A stretch of DNA of 64,000 bases from Durio zibethinus. Taxonomy: Eukaryota > Streptophyta > Magnoliopsida > Malvales > Malvaceae. The DNA is taken from assembly GCF_002303985.1 (NCBI RefSeq), contig NW_019167915.1, forward strand, positions 13,669,170-13,733,169, given 5' to 3'. The translations under genes and the position numbers were made by a program. A model generated the notes under the pieces. It saw nothing but the letters and a program-made list of their open reading frames with translations, was not told the origin of the DNA and searched no databases. The stretch's first letter is position 1. Every line of letters begins with the position of its first letter. Positions 43,727 to 56,815 of the stretch are shown piece by piece.

Positions 43727-46220
43727 ATGCAAAGGAGTAGATTGAAAGGAATACATATTACAGATATTAGTTTAGAATCGTCTATGGCACCTGTTAATAT
43801 TGGCTATGGACTAATCCTTTGGAGGGGAATGAACATACTATCGGTTCTAACTCTGTCACTTCTAACCCTTTAACTACTATTAGATCTGGCAATATAGGAG
43901 GTCTAGGTTTAGATAATATCTTGTCAATTGATTATGCTTTAAATTTGAATGTAGGTATCATATACCCCATATTTAGAATTTGATTATAATGATTAAAGCA
44001 TTAGCATTTTACAAATTGATTTTTTATTTTTTGTAATTGAGAACAATGGTCAACAGAGGACTAGAAGCCAGACAACTTTGAAGGAATTGTTTGCACTACC
44101 TTTGAACGAGTGTATTGTAATGTCTGTATACTCTTATAGGCAACCAATTGGTGAAAAGCCTCAACTGTTGACTGGATTTCTAAGCATGCTTGCCCGTAAT
44201 GAAATGAAATTGCCTATTTATTATGAAACATGACATAAAGTTCCAACAAAAGTTAAGACCAATGCTTTAAACTTTATTGAGGTATTAGTATAATTAATTA
44301 CATATTAAAATATAATTATTTTATATTTTGTTTACTTATTCAAACTTTTCTTATTGTATTATTACAGTCAAGATTTGTACTTGAAATACCAACTTCATTT
44401 ATGCTTAAGTCATTGGGAAAGAAATGGAAAGACTATAAGCATAATTTAAAGAATAAGTATTTTGATCGAAATACTACTGTAGAGGCAACAATGCAAAATC
44501 TACCCCGTAATGTGATTAGGTGCCAATATAAACAATTAGTTAGATTTTGGTTCTCAAAAAAAGAAGAGGTACTAATTTATAACTTTATATAGTAGAATGA
44601 AATAATGAAAGTGTTTTATGCTTTAAGTTGGTAATATTTGTATTTCTATTATATACGTAATTATTTTTTATGATAGGAAAGAGAACAAATTGGGATTGGT
44701 AGTAGAAAAAAATAGAAATATATCCACACAAATGGATCAAAAAGTTTTGTAAGAAAGCAAAAAGAAATAGTAAGTTTATGATTTTAAACTTATTCCAAAG
44801 AATGAACTTTTTGTGCCATTAAAAGGTAAATATGCAAATTAACAGTTATTGTTCTGTTTTAATAGTTTTGATAGTTTCAATACATGATATTAAACTTATC
44901 GAAAGTATTGAACTTAGTTGCCACAGTTGATATGTATGAAAAAGTTATTGTTTATGTCTATTTAGGTAAAAATACAAATTTGCTATTATTGTTCTATTTT
45001 AACAGTTTGGATAGCTTCAATACTTGATATTAAACTTGCTCGATTGATTGAGCTTGGTTTTTACGATTGATGTGTGAAAATGTTTTCGTTTATGTCTATT
45101 TGGGACTATTTTTGCCTTTAAAAGGCAAAAATACAAAATAAACTTTTGGATGGCTTTGAATAGTTTGTATGGCTTCAATCCATGATATTAAACTTGTCCA
45201 AATAATTGAATTTGGTTTCCATGAGCGATATGTGTGAAAGGCCAAAATACTTTTATTGTTTGCATCTGTTTAAGACTATTGTGTTGTTAAGGGAGCAAAA
45301 TATAAATTTATGGTTATATTTATATTTTAACAATTTAGATAGATTAAATACATGATATTAAAATTATTTGAAAATTTTAAACTTGATTGACAGGCTTGAT
45401 ATGCATGAATAAGTTGTGGTTGATATGTATTCAACAATAACATATGTTTTTGTATAGGAGATTGAAATGGGTGGTAAAATTAAACGTGTGAACTTTTTCG
45501 CTTAACACACACAAAAAAGGATGGATCTTACATGAATGTCAAAACACAAGAAATTGTGGTAATTGTAACATTTATTTTAACAGAAAGTAAAGATTTACTT
45601 TTTTTAACATATTATTAATTAATCATTAAACTTGATAGTTGTATATGACTAATTTATAGGAGAAAGCGAAAGATAAAATGGCTATTAAGATTGAAGTAGA
45701 TCTGATGGTTCTATCAATATACAAGAATTAGAAAATTTGGATATTCATAGAAGTTGATGGAAAAGAAAGGCATGGATTGGTCTGAGGCCTTGCATTGGGT
45801 CCAACACCATATACCTATTATTGACGTAGCTTTTAGCAATTTACATTATAGTAAGTCAATCTTTGCAAGACATTTAGAAAAAGAACAGGAGCATGCCAAA
45901 ATTGAAGAAAAACGTGCTAGAATGGAGCAAGAGCTGCAAAATTCCAGCAGTTGCATGATCGATTCGATTATCTTATGAATTTTGTGCAACAACAATTTCC
46001 AAGAACTAATCTCAGTGGTCCACCAACTCAGGTATTATATTTAGTAAATATTTATATTTTTTAATATAAAAAAAGCTTACTATGAAGTGTTAAAAATTGT
46101 ACGATATTATTCAATAGGTTTTTAAGCATGATAATGACCAAGATGAAAAAATTCCTTCATCAATTAGCAGTTTTTCAAATCTATGTAGTCATCAGTTTCC
46201 TACATTTTTTTTTGTTAATG
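43727..46220 (+). pseudogene. CACTA second ORF (transposase_24-like), block II
   Basis: The ATG at 43727 starts MQRSRLKGIHITDISLESSM. Later exon pieces read TTLKELFALPLNECIVMSVY and PQLLTGFLSMLARNEMKLPI (about 44065-44225), then SRFVLEIPTSF and SLGKKWKDYKHNLKNKYFD (44370-44592), then EVDGKERHGLV-GLALGPTPY (about 45740-45815) and a Glu-rich helix KEQEHAKIEEKRARMEQEL (45754-45978). This is the pattern of the accessory (TNPA/TNPD-like) protein of plant CACTA elements. An internal intron is filled with a minisatellite (44790-45450). Stops and frame changes are present. Confidence 0.75.
44790..45450. repeat. Intronic minisatellite, four units of 140-170 bp
   Basis: The anchor CATGATATTAAACTT (or CTTGATATTAAACTT) recurs near 44883, 45023, 45181 and 45351, with collinear flanking sequence: a TTTTAACAGTTTGGATAG-type block before it and TTATGTCTATTTGGG-type after it. 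The units are diverged and of unequal length. Confidence 0.75.
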
Positions 46221-46429
46221 TATTAAAAAAATTTGAATGTTATTATACTAATTATTAAATTGTGTGTTAATTAGATGCATATTTAAACGTGAATTAAGTA
46301 TTTATTAATTTTAGTGTCTAAATTTAAGTTCGTTTTTATTTCTTTTAACATTTCTTGTTAATGAAAATAATAAATATTAATAGAAATTTTTTATTAAAAA
46401 AACTAAATATCTTAATTTCATAGGAATGC

Positions 46430-46840
46430 TACTAAATGAATAATTTAGTGGCTATTTGTACCATAAAATGCTACTAAAAGTAACGGCATCCTTATCCAAA
46501 AACATCGCTAAATTAACGGTGTTTTCCTAATACAAACGTCGCTAATTTAGTAGCATCTTATCATATAAATGCCATCATATTAGCGGCATTTTTCTAATAA
46601 AAATGCCACTAAATTAGTGGCATTTCAAAGATACAAATGCCACCAATATGTGGTGTTTTCCAAATACAAATGCCGTTAATATAGCGACATTTTATAGAAA
46701 ATGCCATTATTTTTTCCCGATGCGTGTATAGTCGACACTCTGACTAGCCCTTTTTGCAAATGCTGCAAATCTTTTGTGGCATTTATAAATATCGCTAAAT
46801 GTTGAAAAAAATGCCACTAAATACCTAAACCCCTGTAATG
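46430..46840. repeat. Subterminal palindromic array and right terminus of CACTA block II
   Basis: Repeats of the form AATGCCACTAAATTAGTGGCATTT, each a hairpin, in about eight copies, followed by CTAAACCCCTGTAATG ending at 46840. On the minus strand the end reads CATTACAGGGGTTTAGG, one base from a canonical CACTACAGGGG terminus. The unit sequence differs from that of block I, so the two blocks are different families. Confidence 0.7.
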
Positions 46841-46969
46841 TATAAGTTTTCAATTGGTTATAAATTAAGACAATTTAAAGTACGCCATATATATCTATAT
46901 ATCTATATATATATAGTAATAAGTAAATTTTATATATGGTAATATGTAACTTTTTTATGAAAGGAATCT
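46841..46969. other. Short AT-rich spacer
   Basis: Contains a (TATATC)n-like run. It lies between the end of CACTA block II and the LTR remnant of element F. Confidence 0.5.
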
Positions 46970-47909
46970 GACAATGAAGACTCGCATTTATTTATTTTTC
47001 TTGCTATGAAAATAATTAAATTAATCAAATTTTAAAATTACAATTTTTAACCCAAAATTCAAGGATGAAATCTCAAAAAAATCACAAATGGTTGAATTTC
47101 TATGAGATTTTCAAGTAAAACTCTTTCCTAAATTGAACCAAAATGGTAGAAGAATTTGGATGAGATTTCAAACTATAGTTGTCATTTTATTTTCATTCCA
47201 AAATTTAAGAAATAAATAACTAATAAAATTTAACAATAAGAGTATGATTCAAAGAAAGATATTTCTAAATTCAACCCAACTAGTGAAAAATTTAGATATA
47301 TTTTTAACATAATAAAAATTAGAAAAACTTACAAAAAATCTGATGATGAAATTCTTAATAATCATAAAAAGTTGATTATCCAAGAAATTTCTAAATGAGA
47401 AAATATTTCTAATTTTTGCCCAAATGGTGGAGGAATTAGATATATTTTCAATAAAGCAAAAACTAAATAAAAAAATAAATAATTTTTCAACGACAAAGCC
47501 TCTTCAAGAAAACAAATTGGATTTTTGAATACTCTTGAGGTGAGAAAGTATTTTTAAGAATTCTTCTAGATTGATGGAGAAATTTTAGAAGTTATTTCTA
47601 ATATTTAAATGTTAAAATTTAATAAAATACCATTAGAAATAAAGATCTTTAGGATAATTTAAGATTAAATGGTACTATCTTAGGATGGACATTGTGGGGG
47701 TGCTATAACCTAGCCCACATGTAACCAAACTCTCGAACTCTATTTTGATTAGTAAACCATAACTTATTCTTTAGGAACCCTTAGTCAAGTTTTGGATTTC
47801 CTTAAAAGCATAGATTACTTAGGTGACCAATCACACCTGGATAAAAACAATTGTGGCAATTCTTCTTGTTGTGTCTAGCAATAAGTCCACGGATCTAGAC
47901 ATTATGATA
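46970..47909 (+). repeat. LTR remnant of element F
   Basis: The right part (from about 47480) matches the LTR ends of the other elements: GTACTATCTTAGGATGGACA, GGGGGTGCTATAACC, GGTGACCAATCACACC, ending ATTATGATA at 47909 (TGACA changed to TGATA). The left limit is uncertain; dyad, TATA and TAA tracts are not seen. Confidence 0.65.
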
Positions 47910-47912
47910 ATT

Positions 47913-47930
47913 TGATGACTCCATTGGGGA
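47913..47930 (+). other. Primer-binding site of element F
   Basis: TGATGACTCCATTGGGGA follows a 3-nt spacer (ATT), the E1 site with three or so changes. Confidence 0.75.
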
Positions 47931-48390
47931 TTAAATCAATTGAGAGTCAAGCCATAAAATTTTAAAGTTATCCTAATATTCAAGTTAATAGTCTTAAATT
48001 GTAATGATTATTTTATCTGTTTACTAACTTCTTCTTCCTTTATTTGTTGTTTCTGTTTGATTTAGGGAAAATTGGGGTTGAAAATTATATAAGTTCCTTC
48101 ACAAACAATATCACATTTGGATTACGTAAACTCTATACCCAGGCTCTATCCTTTTTATGTGCGGGTAAAATAGCTATGTTCTCATGAGATGATAATCTCC
48201 ATAATAGTTAGCAAAATACTCCCACTCAAATTGAATCATTTCCATCGATAGCCTATGATGGGTGATGATTGGAGTGTCTTACTAGTCCATCATGCACAAT
48301 GGTAGGGATCAATTTGGGAACCTTTAGTTTGGTCCAACATTCTAACCAAGCATATAGCAAACTTAGAGAACTCATGTTTAAGCTATGTCA
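47931..48390 (+). other. 5' leader of element F
   Basis: Collinear with the leaders of C and D: ATACCCAGGCTCTATCC at about 48132-48148 and AGCCTATGATGGGTGATG at about 48249-48266. Confidence 0.65.
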
Positions 48391-51144
48391 ATTCGTTGGC
48401 TAGAACATGTTTTTGTGTTGATCTTATAGCTATTTATATTTTTTTTGTTGATATAGTTTTGTAGTTTAAATTTATGAAAAATTTTGGAAAAAAATTCTTT
48501 TATTTTAAAAGGAAAATGTCAAATTTTTAGTTTAAATTTTTTCATATGCATTTATACTAGTATTATTTCATTTGTCCATGTATATAAAAAAGATATGGAT
48601 CATCAATTAGGGGTAATTCTACTTTTTTTTTAATTTTAATTGAAAGTGAATCTTGATTTTTTTTACATACATTATTTGATTTTGCTCTCATCAATTTTGC
48701 ATATAATTTTGAATATGAGTTTTTTATTTACATTATGTAATTGATGCATCTGTTTGCATTCATGGAAGCATCTTTGAACATTATTTCATTTGTCTGGGGC
48801 AATCTTTGCTATCTTACATAATTGAAAATAACGAACCATTGGTTTGTAAACATGTAATTGTACATACATTTTTTTCATCCATGTGAACATTTTTGTATAT
48901 ACATCATTTCATTTATTTAGGGTAGTTTTTACTTTTTCTTAAGATTCCACATAGTCTAATCAAAAATTAATTTTTTAGTGCACAGATGCATTTGTGCATA
49001 CATTTTTAATCAATGTAAATATCTTTGTCTACACATTATTTTGGGGCAATTAGGTTTTCTATAATCTTGTACATAGTCTAATTGCAAATGATTTCTTTTT
49101 TTTTTTGTCATGTATTGTATACTTCTAATTGTCCATAATTTATTTCATTAGAGTAAACATTTTTGTATATATATGGCTTCATCTGCTATGGGCAATCTCC
49201 ATTCTCCTTAGTTTTCTACATAGTTTGCTGAAAACGAACTCTTGTTTTATTGGTTAAAAAAAAAAAAACTTTTTGAGCATTGCAACATGTTGCCTTGAAT
49301 TAAGAGAGATTTGTAAATATTGAAAGTTGTTTTACTTCATTTTTTGAGTTTAGGCATCATTGATGATGGAGATCCACATGATTTTTTTCTTGTTTTAAAA
49401 AAAAAAAAAAGAAAAAAGTCCTTGTGATAACAATCTTGATGGAACTAGTGATTAGTGTTAAGAATGAACATACCTAGTCATTTCACTAGCCACCTTATGT
49501 TGAGAACCACATCAGTTAGAAAACTTGAATTCCTAATTTTCATAAATCTCATTTTTGCTTGACCAAAACCATGACTTCATTAAGGCTACGACCAATGAAA
49601 TGGATGTTAAATTTAAACAATCTTTTTTGAAATTTCTTGGAAAGTTAATAAATGAGGCACTTTTTGAAAGACTATGAGTTGTGGCAATTTGATAAGTGTT
49701 AAGACTATTTGAAACACATCAATACCCAACTTCCTTCATGAAATCCAAATTCTTTAATTCATTCCTTGGGGGCACAATTATTGAAAAGCCATATTTTCTC
49801 AAATATCCTTGACCTATATCTTGACTTGTGCAACATTCTTCTTATTTGCCCACGTCTTGGGGAAAATAGCCAAATTAGTCAATGTTAACAATATCATTTG
49901 TTTTGAATGAAAATTGCATGAATAACCTACGAGGACTTGAAGACAAAGATTGTTACATTGGGCCTTTGCTTGATTAAAAGTTGAGATGTTGCAATCTACG
50001 CATAAATTGTGAACAAAAAAAAAAGAGAAAAAAGATGAAAAAAAAATAGTTGGTTGTAATATCAAGCATGCGACACATTCAAATGAATCCAAAATAAAAG
50101 AAAAAAGAAAGTCATCTTCCAGGAATTGCTTTTTCAATAGAAGTACCCATGTTTTAAATTATAAATGGCCATTTTTCATTATTCCTTTTACAAAATAAGA
50201 AATCATCTCTTTGCTTACCCCTATTGAGCTTATTATTTTTTTCTTTTGAATAAACCTTAATAAAGGATCATCCTCCATAATGGGGACAAGTTAAAAAAAA
50301 AATCTTATCAAGATGGTAATGGATTCTATGTTAAGTGTTAAAGGGCAAGTTTGAAGTAAGCTGAATGTCAAAAATTTTGAACTCATCTTATCGAAAATGA
50401 AAGCATGCAAAAAAAAATAGAAAGAAATAAAAATAGAAATGAAAGCAAAAAAAAAATGAAAAGAAAAACATGCTTGGGAAGTAAAAAGGACTAATGTTCT
50501 TATGAAAAGAAAATGATCCTTAGTTTGATCACTTTAAACACATTTGTTGGGCTTGTTATCCTTTCTTTCTAAACCTTAAACCCTGGCCTACATTATGTCT
50601 TTTGAAAAGTCCATTTTGATCATGTATGGTACCTAAGTTGAAGAGTTTATTCCTTAGAAAATCATTACTACTTAATTTTGGACAAATTTTGAGTTTTCAT
50701 ATACATGGTGAAATAATCCAAAAAAAAAAAAGAAAAAAAAAGAATGGACCTCTAGGGTAAAAAACCTAAAATGGGCAATCTAGAGCAAGATTAAGAGCAA
50801 TTCATGCATGACACCAAGGCAAAGCAAGAAGCCTTTGAAAGAGATGTAGCTTAAATGAATCTAAGATCAGCTAAATTATGAAGAGTTCTTACAAATTTGA
50901 TACTTTTCTTTTTTTTTCAAAAAATTGAGCCTATTATACCTAGTCTTGACAATTGTTAATATGCCACATATTAAGAACTTCAAAAGTGCCAAAATGAATT
51001 TTTTTTTTTGAAGAAATTGTCATTTGTGAGCCTTGATGAAAAAGCATTGATTTTTTCTTTTTATCCTATGGCATAGTCAACTTTGATAGCCAAGATCTTG
51101 ATGTACAGTTTTAATCTTTTAGACAGATCCAATTACGATTTACC
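48391..51144 (+). other. Non-coding interior of element F, left half
   Basis: No gag or pol resemblance in any frame; reading frames are short and low-complexity (for instance 49814-50137 on the minus strand). The first part (48540-49250) is a degenerate tandem repeat. The region ends at the TTA target duplication of the CACTA element and resumes at 59733. Confidence 0.55.
48540..49250. repeat. Degenerate tandem repeat in element F (about 105-137 bp unit)
   Basis: Anchors of the type ACATTATTTCATTTGTCTGGGGC recur near 48563, 48668, 48780, 48903, 49035 and 49172. Between them are comparable stretches such as TCTTACATAGTCTAATTG and GAACATTTTTGTATATACAT. Confidence 0.6.
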
Positions 51145-51159
51145 TTAAACTACTAGAAT

Positions 51160-51545
51160 TTTTGCCAATACCTATGAAATTTTTTCATCGCTAAATACCG
51201 ATGGATTATTGACATAATTTAAAAAAAAAAAACCTTTTATCAATGGATTATCGACATAATTTACCAACAAAATTAATTACATCAATAACCCATAAGTGAT
51301 ACTTTGGTGTGAATTGCTGTGAATTTTATTAACAAAAAATTATATTGATAATTTTGTTGAAAAAAGTTACCTACGGATTTAACAATGGTAAAATCCATCA
51401 GTAAAAAAGATTTGCAAAAAAAAAATTCTTATTACTGATAGAAATTCTATCGCTAATTTCGTTAGTAAAAAAATTTACAAAAAAAAAAATTACACATTAC
51501 TAACGGAAATTTCATCTCTAAAACCATTGGTAAAACAAATATATA
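51160..51545. repeat. Left subterminal array of the 8.6-kb CACTA element
   Basis: Repeated, diverged TACCGATGGATTATTGAC and TTACTAACGGAAATTTCATC motifs in both orientations, matching the right-hand array at 59390-59700. Confidence 0.65.
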
Positions 51546-52923
51546 TATAGATAAACACCCCAGTCGGGTAAACAAAACCATTTCCACCAATTTTTCCTAA
51601 ATCCTTAACCCCTTTTGCCCTCCCCTCAACCACTCTTCCCTTTCATTTCTCTCCATTGATGATCAAAGTCTTCCTCACCATCCGCTTTTGCCGGTTGGCC
51701 AGTCAAGTCCCCCTTCTCATCTGGTAATTTTTAATTAAATAATTTATTTTATCATGTATTTTTTATAAGATATTTGTTGAGTTTAGGGTTTATTTTTTGG
51801 TTATAAGTTTGTTTAAATTTGTTTGGGTTTTGGTTACCAATTTGTTGAGTTTTTGTTGGTTATTTATTTGTTGAAATTTGTTTAGTTTATGGTTACCAAT
51901 TTGTTGAGTTTTGTTGATTTTATATTTGTTGAAATTTGTATGGGTTTTGGTTATTATATTTATTGAAATTTGTTGCTTATATATATATTTTTTTATTTTT
52001 TGTTAAGTGTCAATGTTGAGTATTGTAAATTTTTTTGGGGTTTATTTTTAGTATTATTAAGATTTTTTTTTCGTTTGCTGAGTTATTTATTTTTTATTTG
52101 TGAAAGTATTGTTGAGATTTGTTAGGTTTTGCTGTAGATTTATTAATTTTTAGATGTGTAGGATTTATATTGTTTAATTTGGGTTTGATGTGTATTAAAA
52201 TTTATATATTTTTTGATGGATGTTTTATATTTAATATTTTCTAAATTTCAATAATAATTATAGAAATTAAAATTATTATGCTAATTTAATGATATAATTG
52301 GGTTTGATGTAGATATTTGTTTTGAAGTAATTTATATATTTGATAGTTTAGTGAATTTTATATATTACTAATTATTGAAATATTATGGTTTTATTGTATT
52401 GCTCAGACTTAATATAAATAAATTAAATTATTCTATTTTATTCTTCTTTTCCATAATCTATCTGTGAATGCATTTATGAAAGTGAGTTTAGATGGATGTA
52501 TATTATGTAATGAATATGATTTTTTATTCATTTTCATCATACTAACTTGCTTTATTTTCCATTCCATCTATTTTAAAAGTAGAACAAATTTTGTACATAG
52601 AAATGTCTCAATCAGATAAGTTCTCTGCAAAACCGATAGAATTACACTAAGAAGCCTAAGATCAAAGGTAAAATTTTGTCATTAAACCAATAATATTTTA
52701 TTGTGAATGTGTTGTCTTGTAGTATGTATGATGAATTTTTGCAAGACCTTTTGTACCATTGATAAACTATTTGTTAAAGTAGACGAATAATTACCTCATA
52801 TTATCATTTAGTTAATTTTGTTTAGTATACCAATAATTGCTTATATGGTCAATCAATAAAAAGGTTTAACATTTTATATGACTTTAATTGCTCATATTTC
52901 AATTCAATTAGGGTTCAATAATA
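51546..52923 (+). other. 5' region of the TNP2 gene in the 8.6-kb CACTA element
   Basis: A pyrimidine-rich leader (51590-51720) precedes a thymine-rich stretch with repeated TTTGTTGAGTTT and TTTGTTGAAATT phrases (51770-52060), probably a 5'-UTR intron, and then the coding region. No separate gene seen. Confidence 0.5.
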
Positions 52924-55900
52924 GACTAAGATCACTTTTGCATGTACTCTCATTTAGATGTTAATGGATACATTATTCAAAACTTTTATGATGGTATGGA
53001 GGAATTTATTAGATATGCTTATTCTCAACCAAACTTTATTAGTAATGGGAAGATTAAGTGTTCTTATGTCAAACATGAGAATACAAGGTTTTTAAAAGTG
53101 GATGCCGTGCATAAGCACCTTGATTATAAAGGGTTTACTATAGGTTATATGAGTTAGGTCTCACATGGAGAGTTAGAAATAGGACAAGCTTCTTCAATAT
53201 ATAGAGATACTTTTGAATCGACGGAGGAAATAAGAATAGAAAATTCCAATAGTAGAATGTTATGGATGTTATATATCGTAATTTTGGGGTAGAAGGATAA
53301 AGAGAACTGGGTATGGATGCTAGTGGGGCAAGAGAACCATCTAAAAAAGAGCCAAGTGTAGACGTGGCAAGCTTTTATTCTTTTTGAATGATGTGAATGA
53401 ACCATTGTGGTTAGGCTATATGAAGCACACGATCCTCTCTGCTATGTTATAACTTTTAAATTGTAAATCAGAGTCTAATATTAATGATTCATGTTTTGAT
53501 TGTCTACTAAACATGGTGAAGGATATGTTGCCAATGGATGATAAATTACTAGAAAACTTCTACAATATGAAAAGAAAAAGATGGTTAAATTGGGACTTGG
53601 TTATAAGAAAATTCATGTATGCAAAAATAATTGCATATTGTTTTATAAGGAAGCAACAAATTTGATATATTATTCGGTTTGTGGTATTTCTTGATTTACA
53701 AGGAATAAGTCTGGTGGTGAGACAAAAAAACTTTCTTATAAAATCATACATTATATGCCACTAATACTGAAACTTTAAAGACTTTATATGTCAACTAAAA
53801 CTGCTGAATATATAACATGGCATGCCTATAACCAAAGTCATGATGGAGTGTTTTGACATCCTATTTATGGTGAAGCTTGAAAACATTTCAATTGTAGTTA
53901 TGAATCATTTGCACTTGAAGTAAGAAATGAATGATTAAGATTATATGTAAATGGTTTTTATCCGTTTGGTTAAAGTGTAAAACCATTCTTTTGTTGACCA
54001 GTAATGATAGCGGTATACAATTTGCCACCATGGTTATGTATAAAATGAGAATATATCTTCTTGAATATGGTAATTCTAAGAAAGAGTAGTCCAAGTTAAA
54101 ATATAGATGTTTTCTTAAAACTTTAATAGATGAGTTACAGTTATTGTTGTCAAACAATGTTATGACATATGATGCTTATAGAAAACAAAATTTTTGTTGA
54201 AGGGTAGCTCTTTTATGGATAATTAATGATTTTCTTACATATGGTATGTTGTTTGGTTGGAGCACTTATGGAAACTTATCATGTTATTATTGTATGAGAT
54301 AAGGAAAGTCATTTCAATTAGCTCATGTTAAGAAGCCTTGCTTTTTCAATTATCATCATCAATTTTTGCCTCTTCATCATCCTTTTCAAAGGCAAAGAGA
54401 TAAATTTCAAAAACAAGTTGAGTGTGACTCCCTTATTGTTCCATTATTAGGTGAAGAAATTTTCGCTCAGTTAGATAGCTTTCCTGCTATCATATTTGGC
54501 ACGAAATGTAGTGATCAAAAGTTAGATGGTTTAGGAAAAGTCATAATTGGATGAAGAAAAGTATAATTTGGGAGTTGCCCTATTAGTCAACCAATCTGAT
54601 TTGACATAATCTTGATGTTATGCATATTGAGCACAAAGTATTTAACACAATGATGGTTATTAAAAGTAAAACCAAAGACAACATAAAGGCTAAAATAAAT
54701 CTTAAGGTGCATTGAAAATGAATGGAGTTGAAATTGGTTGGAGTGAACAAGAAAGTTTTCATACCTAAAACTTCATACACGTTAAGCAAAGAGTAAAAAA
54801 AGATGCTTGTGTATGGGTTAAATAATTAAAAGTTCCTAATAGTTTTGCATTTAACATTGCTTGATGCATAAACATGGTTGATTGAAAGTTTTATAGGATA
54901 AAAAGTCATGACTGTCATGTTTTTATGCAATGGTTACTCCTAATTACATCTTGTGATTTGGTGCCTAATTCTATTTGGGATGCAATTATTGAGCTATCGC
55001 ATTTTTTCAAGGATCTATGTTCTACTGAAATACATGTAGATTATATAGAAGTGTTAGAAACAAGCATTGTGGAAACAATATGCAAATTAGAAAAGATTTT
55101 TTCTTTAGGTTGCTTTAATTCTATAGAGCATTTGCCCATTCATTTACCTAAGAAGGAAAAAATTGGTGGACCTATTGAATATCGATGGATGTATCCATTT
55201 GAAAAGTAATATATTTCAGTTGTTAGACATTAATGTTGATTAATTTAATTTTTTTTCAATAACACTTGTGTTATAATATCACGATGAGTAGGTTTTTTCA
55301 TCATCTCAAGAAAAAATGCACCAATTGAGCATTTGTTGAAACATTTATATGTGAGGCATATGTTATCAAAGAGATATCCACCTTTTGCTTATTCTATTTT
55401 GATCCAAATGTGTCAACAAGATTGAATCAAGTTTCATGTAATAATGATGGGGTAGTAGAGAATCTAGATGATGTTTTTTAGTTTATAATCATCTTGATCA
55501 AGCATTTGGTCCATAAGATAAGTTTCGATGGCTATTAGCAGATGAGCATACGAAGACACACTTATATGTTTTATCGAATTGTGAAGTGACAAATCCTTGC
55601 ATTGGATAAATAATATATGAACCCTCTAATTTATGTTTCTAGTAAGTTCATAATTTTCATAATTCGTAATTGCCAATCATAGGATATTTGATGAATCAAT
55701 AATAAGAGATTTTATGAATATAAGTGATGCAAAATTGGAGAAAAAACATATTAAGACAATTTGTAAGGGTTAAATGCATAATAGCATATGTGAATAAAAA
55801 ATTTAATGCTATAGCCTATTAAAAATAATGATAAAACTTTTTGTTTTACAATTGGATAGGTTGAAAAACAAAATGGCAATATTGATCGTCGTCTAGTTGA

Positions 55901-56592
55901 GATAGCTTATGGCTCTAGATGCATTGTTAGGTGTTCCAAATGTTACTTTGTTAATGGTGTTAAGATTTATACGGTTAACTATAGCTAAACTCGAAAGATG
56001 ATGAATTATAGGGTATATGTGAAAGGAAGTTGTTACAATCATTATGCACGTGACTTTTATGGTATCTTGGAAGATATCTTGAGTTAGAGACTTTGGAGCA
56101 GGGAATAAGGTTATACTTTTTAAATGTTATTGGTTTGACATGGAGAAGGAGAAAGATAGATCTCTACCATGGTCTTGTTGAAATTAAATATAATTCAATG
56201 ATTGCTAGCAATAAACCATTTGTCTTAGCTTCACAAGTATATCAAGTTTCCTGTACAAGCTATCCTTCTAAAAAAAGAGATCGAAATTATTGATGGACAA
56301 TATTCAAAACAAAGGCCATAAGTACATATTAATTAAGTAATGCTGATGGAAATGAAGAACGGACAATAGATTTAAATGAAGACATGTTCCAAGAAGTTGA
56401 AGTTTCTATTCTACAAAATGTTATTATCTTAGAAAAACTTGATAACCCTACACTTGTTGTTGCTGGCGAATATAAAGAGATAGATTTAGTATAAGCGATT
56501 CAAGCTGAAGAACAAGAAAATGATGATGATGTTGATGATCATAATTGTGATCATGATGAAATATATGAGTTTGCTTCTTCTAACAATGATTA
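52924..56592 (+). pseudogene. TNP2-type transposase of the 8.6-kb CACTA element
   Basis: The clean N-terminal piece (52942-53157) reads MYSHLDVNGYIIQNFYDGME and SNGKIKCSYVKHENTRFLKV, typical of TNP2. Further pieces include LGLGYKKIHVCKNNCILFYK (about 53590-53650), VALLWIINDFLTYGMLFGWS (about 54205-54265), FLPLHHPFQRQRDKFQKQ (54366-54554), a DUF4218-like segment ending GGPIEYRWMYPFEK (54925-55209) and a DUF4216-like segment with FYGILEDIL (about 56055) and FVLASQVYQVSCTSYPSKKR (56093-56293). The protein ends in an acidic tail (about 56515-56592). Many stops and frame changes; order and content match block II TNP2, but the sequence is a different family. Confidence 0.85.
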
Positions 56593-56815
56593 ATGTATGT
56601 AATGGGACTTTTAATGCTATATTTATTGTTTATTCGATATTCATAATATATCTCAAGTAAATTTAATACTTTATTATTTGTTTTATATACTTGTTTTTAT
56701 ATATTTTGCTAATTTCGTTTAATCTTGTATTACTAAAGTAATATTATATAAATTTGTTTTCTCTTTACGTTTTTGGAATACTTATGGAATGTTTTTGTTC
56801 TATATGACAATTATA

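Noticed and set aside
49814..50137. Minus-strand frame of 107 codons in element F
   Set aside because: Low-complexity, with no domain resemblance and in sequence otherwise without coding signs.
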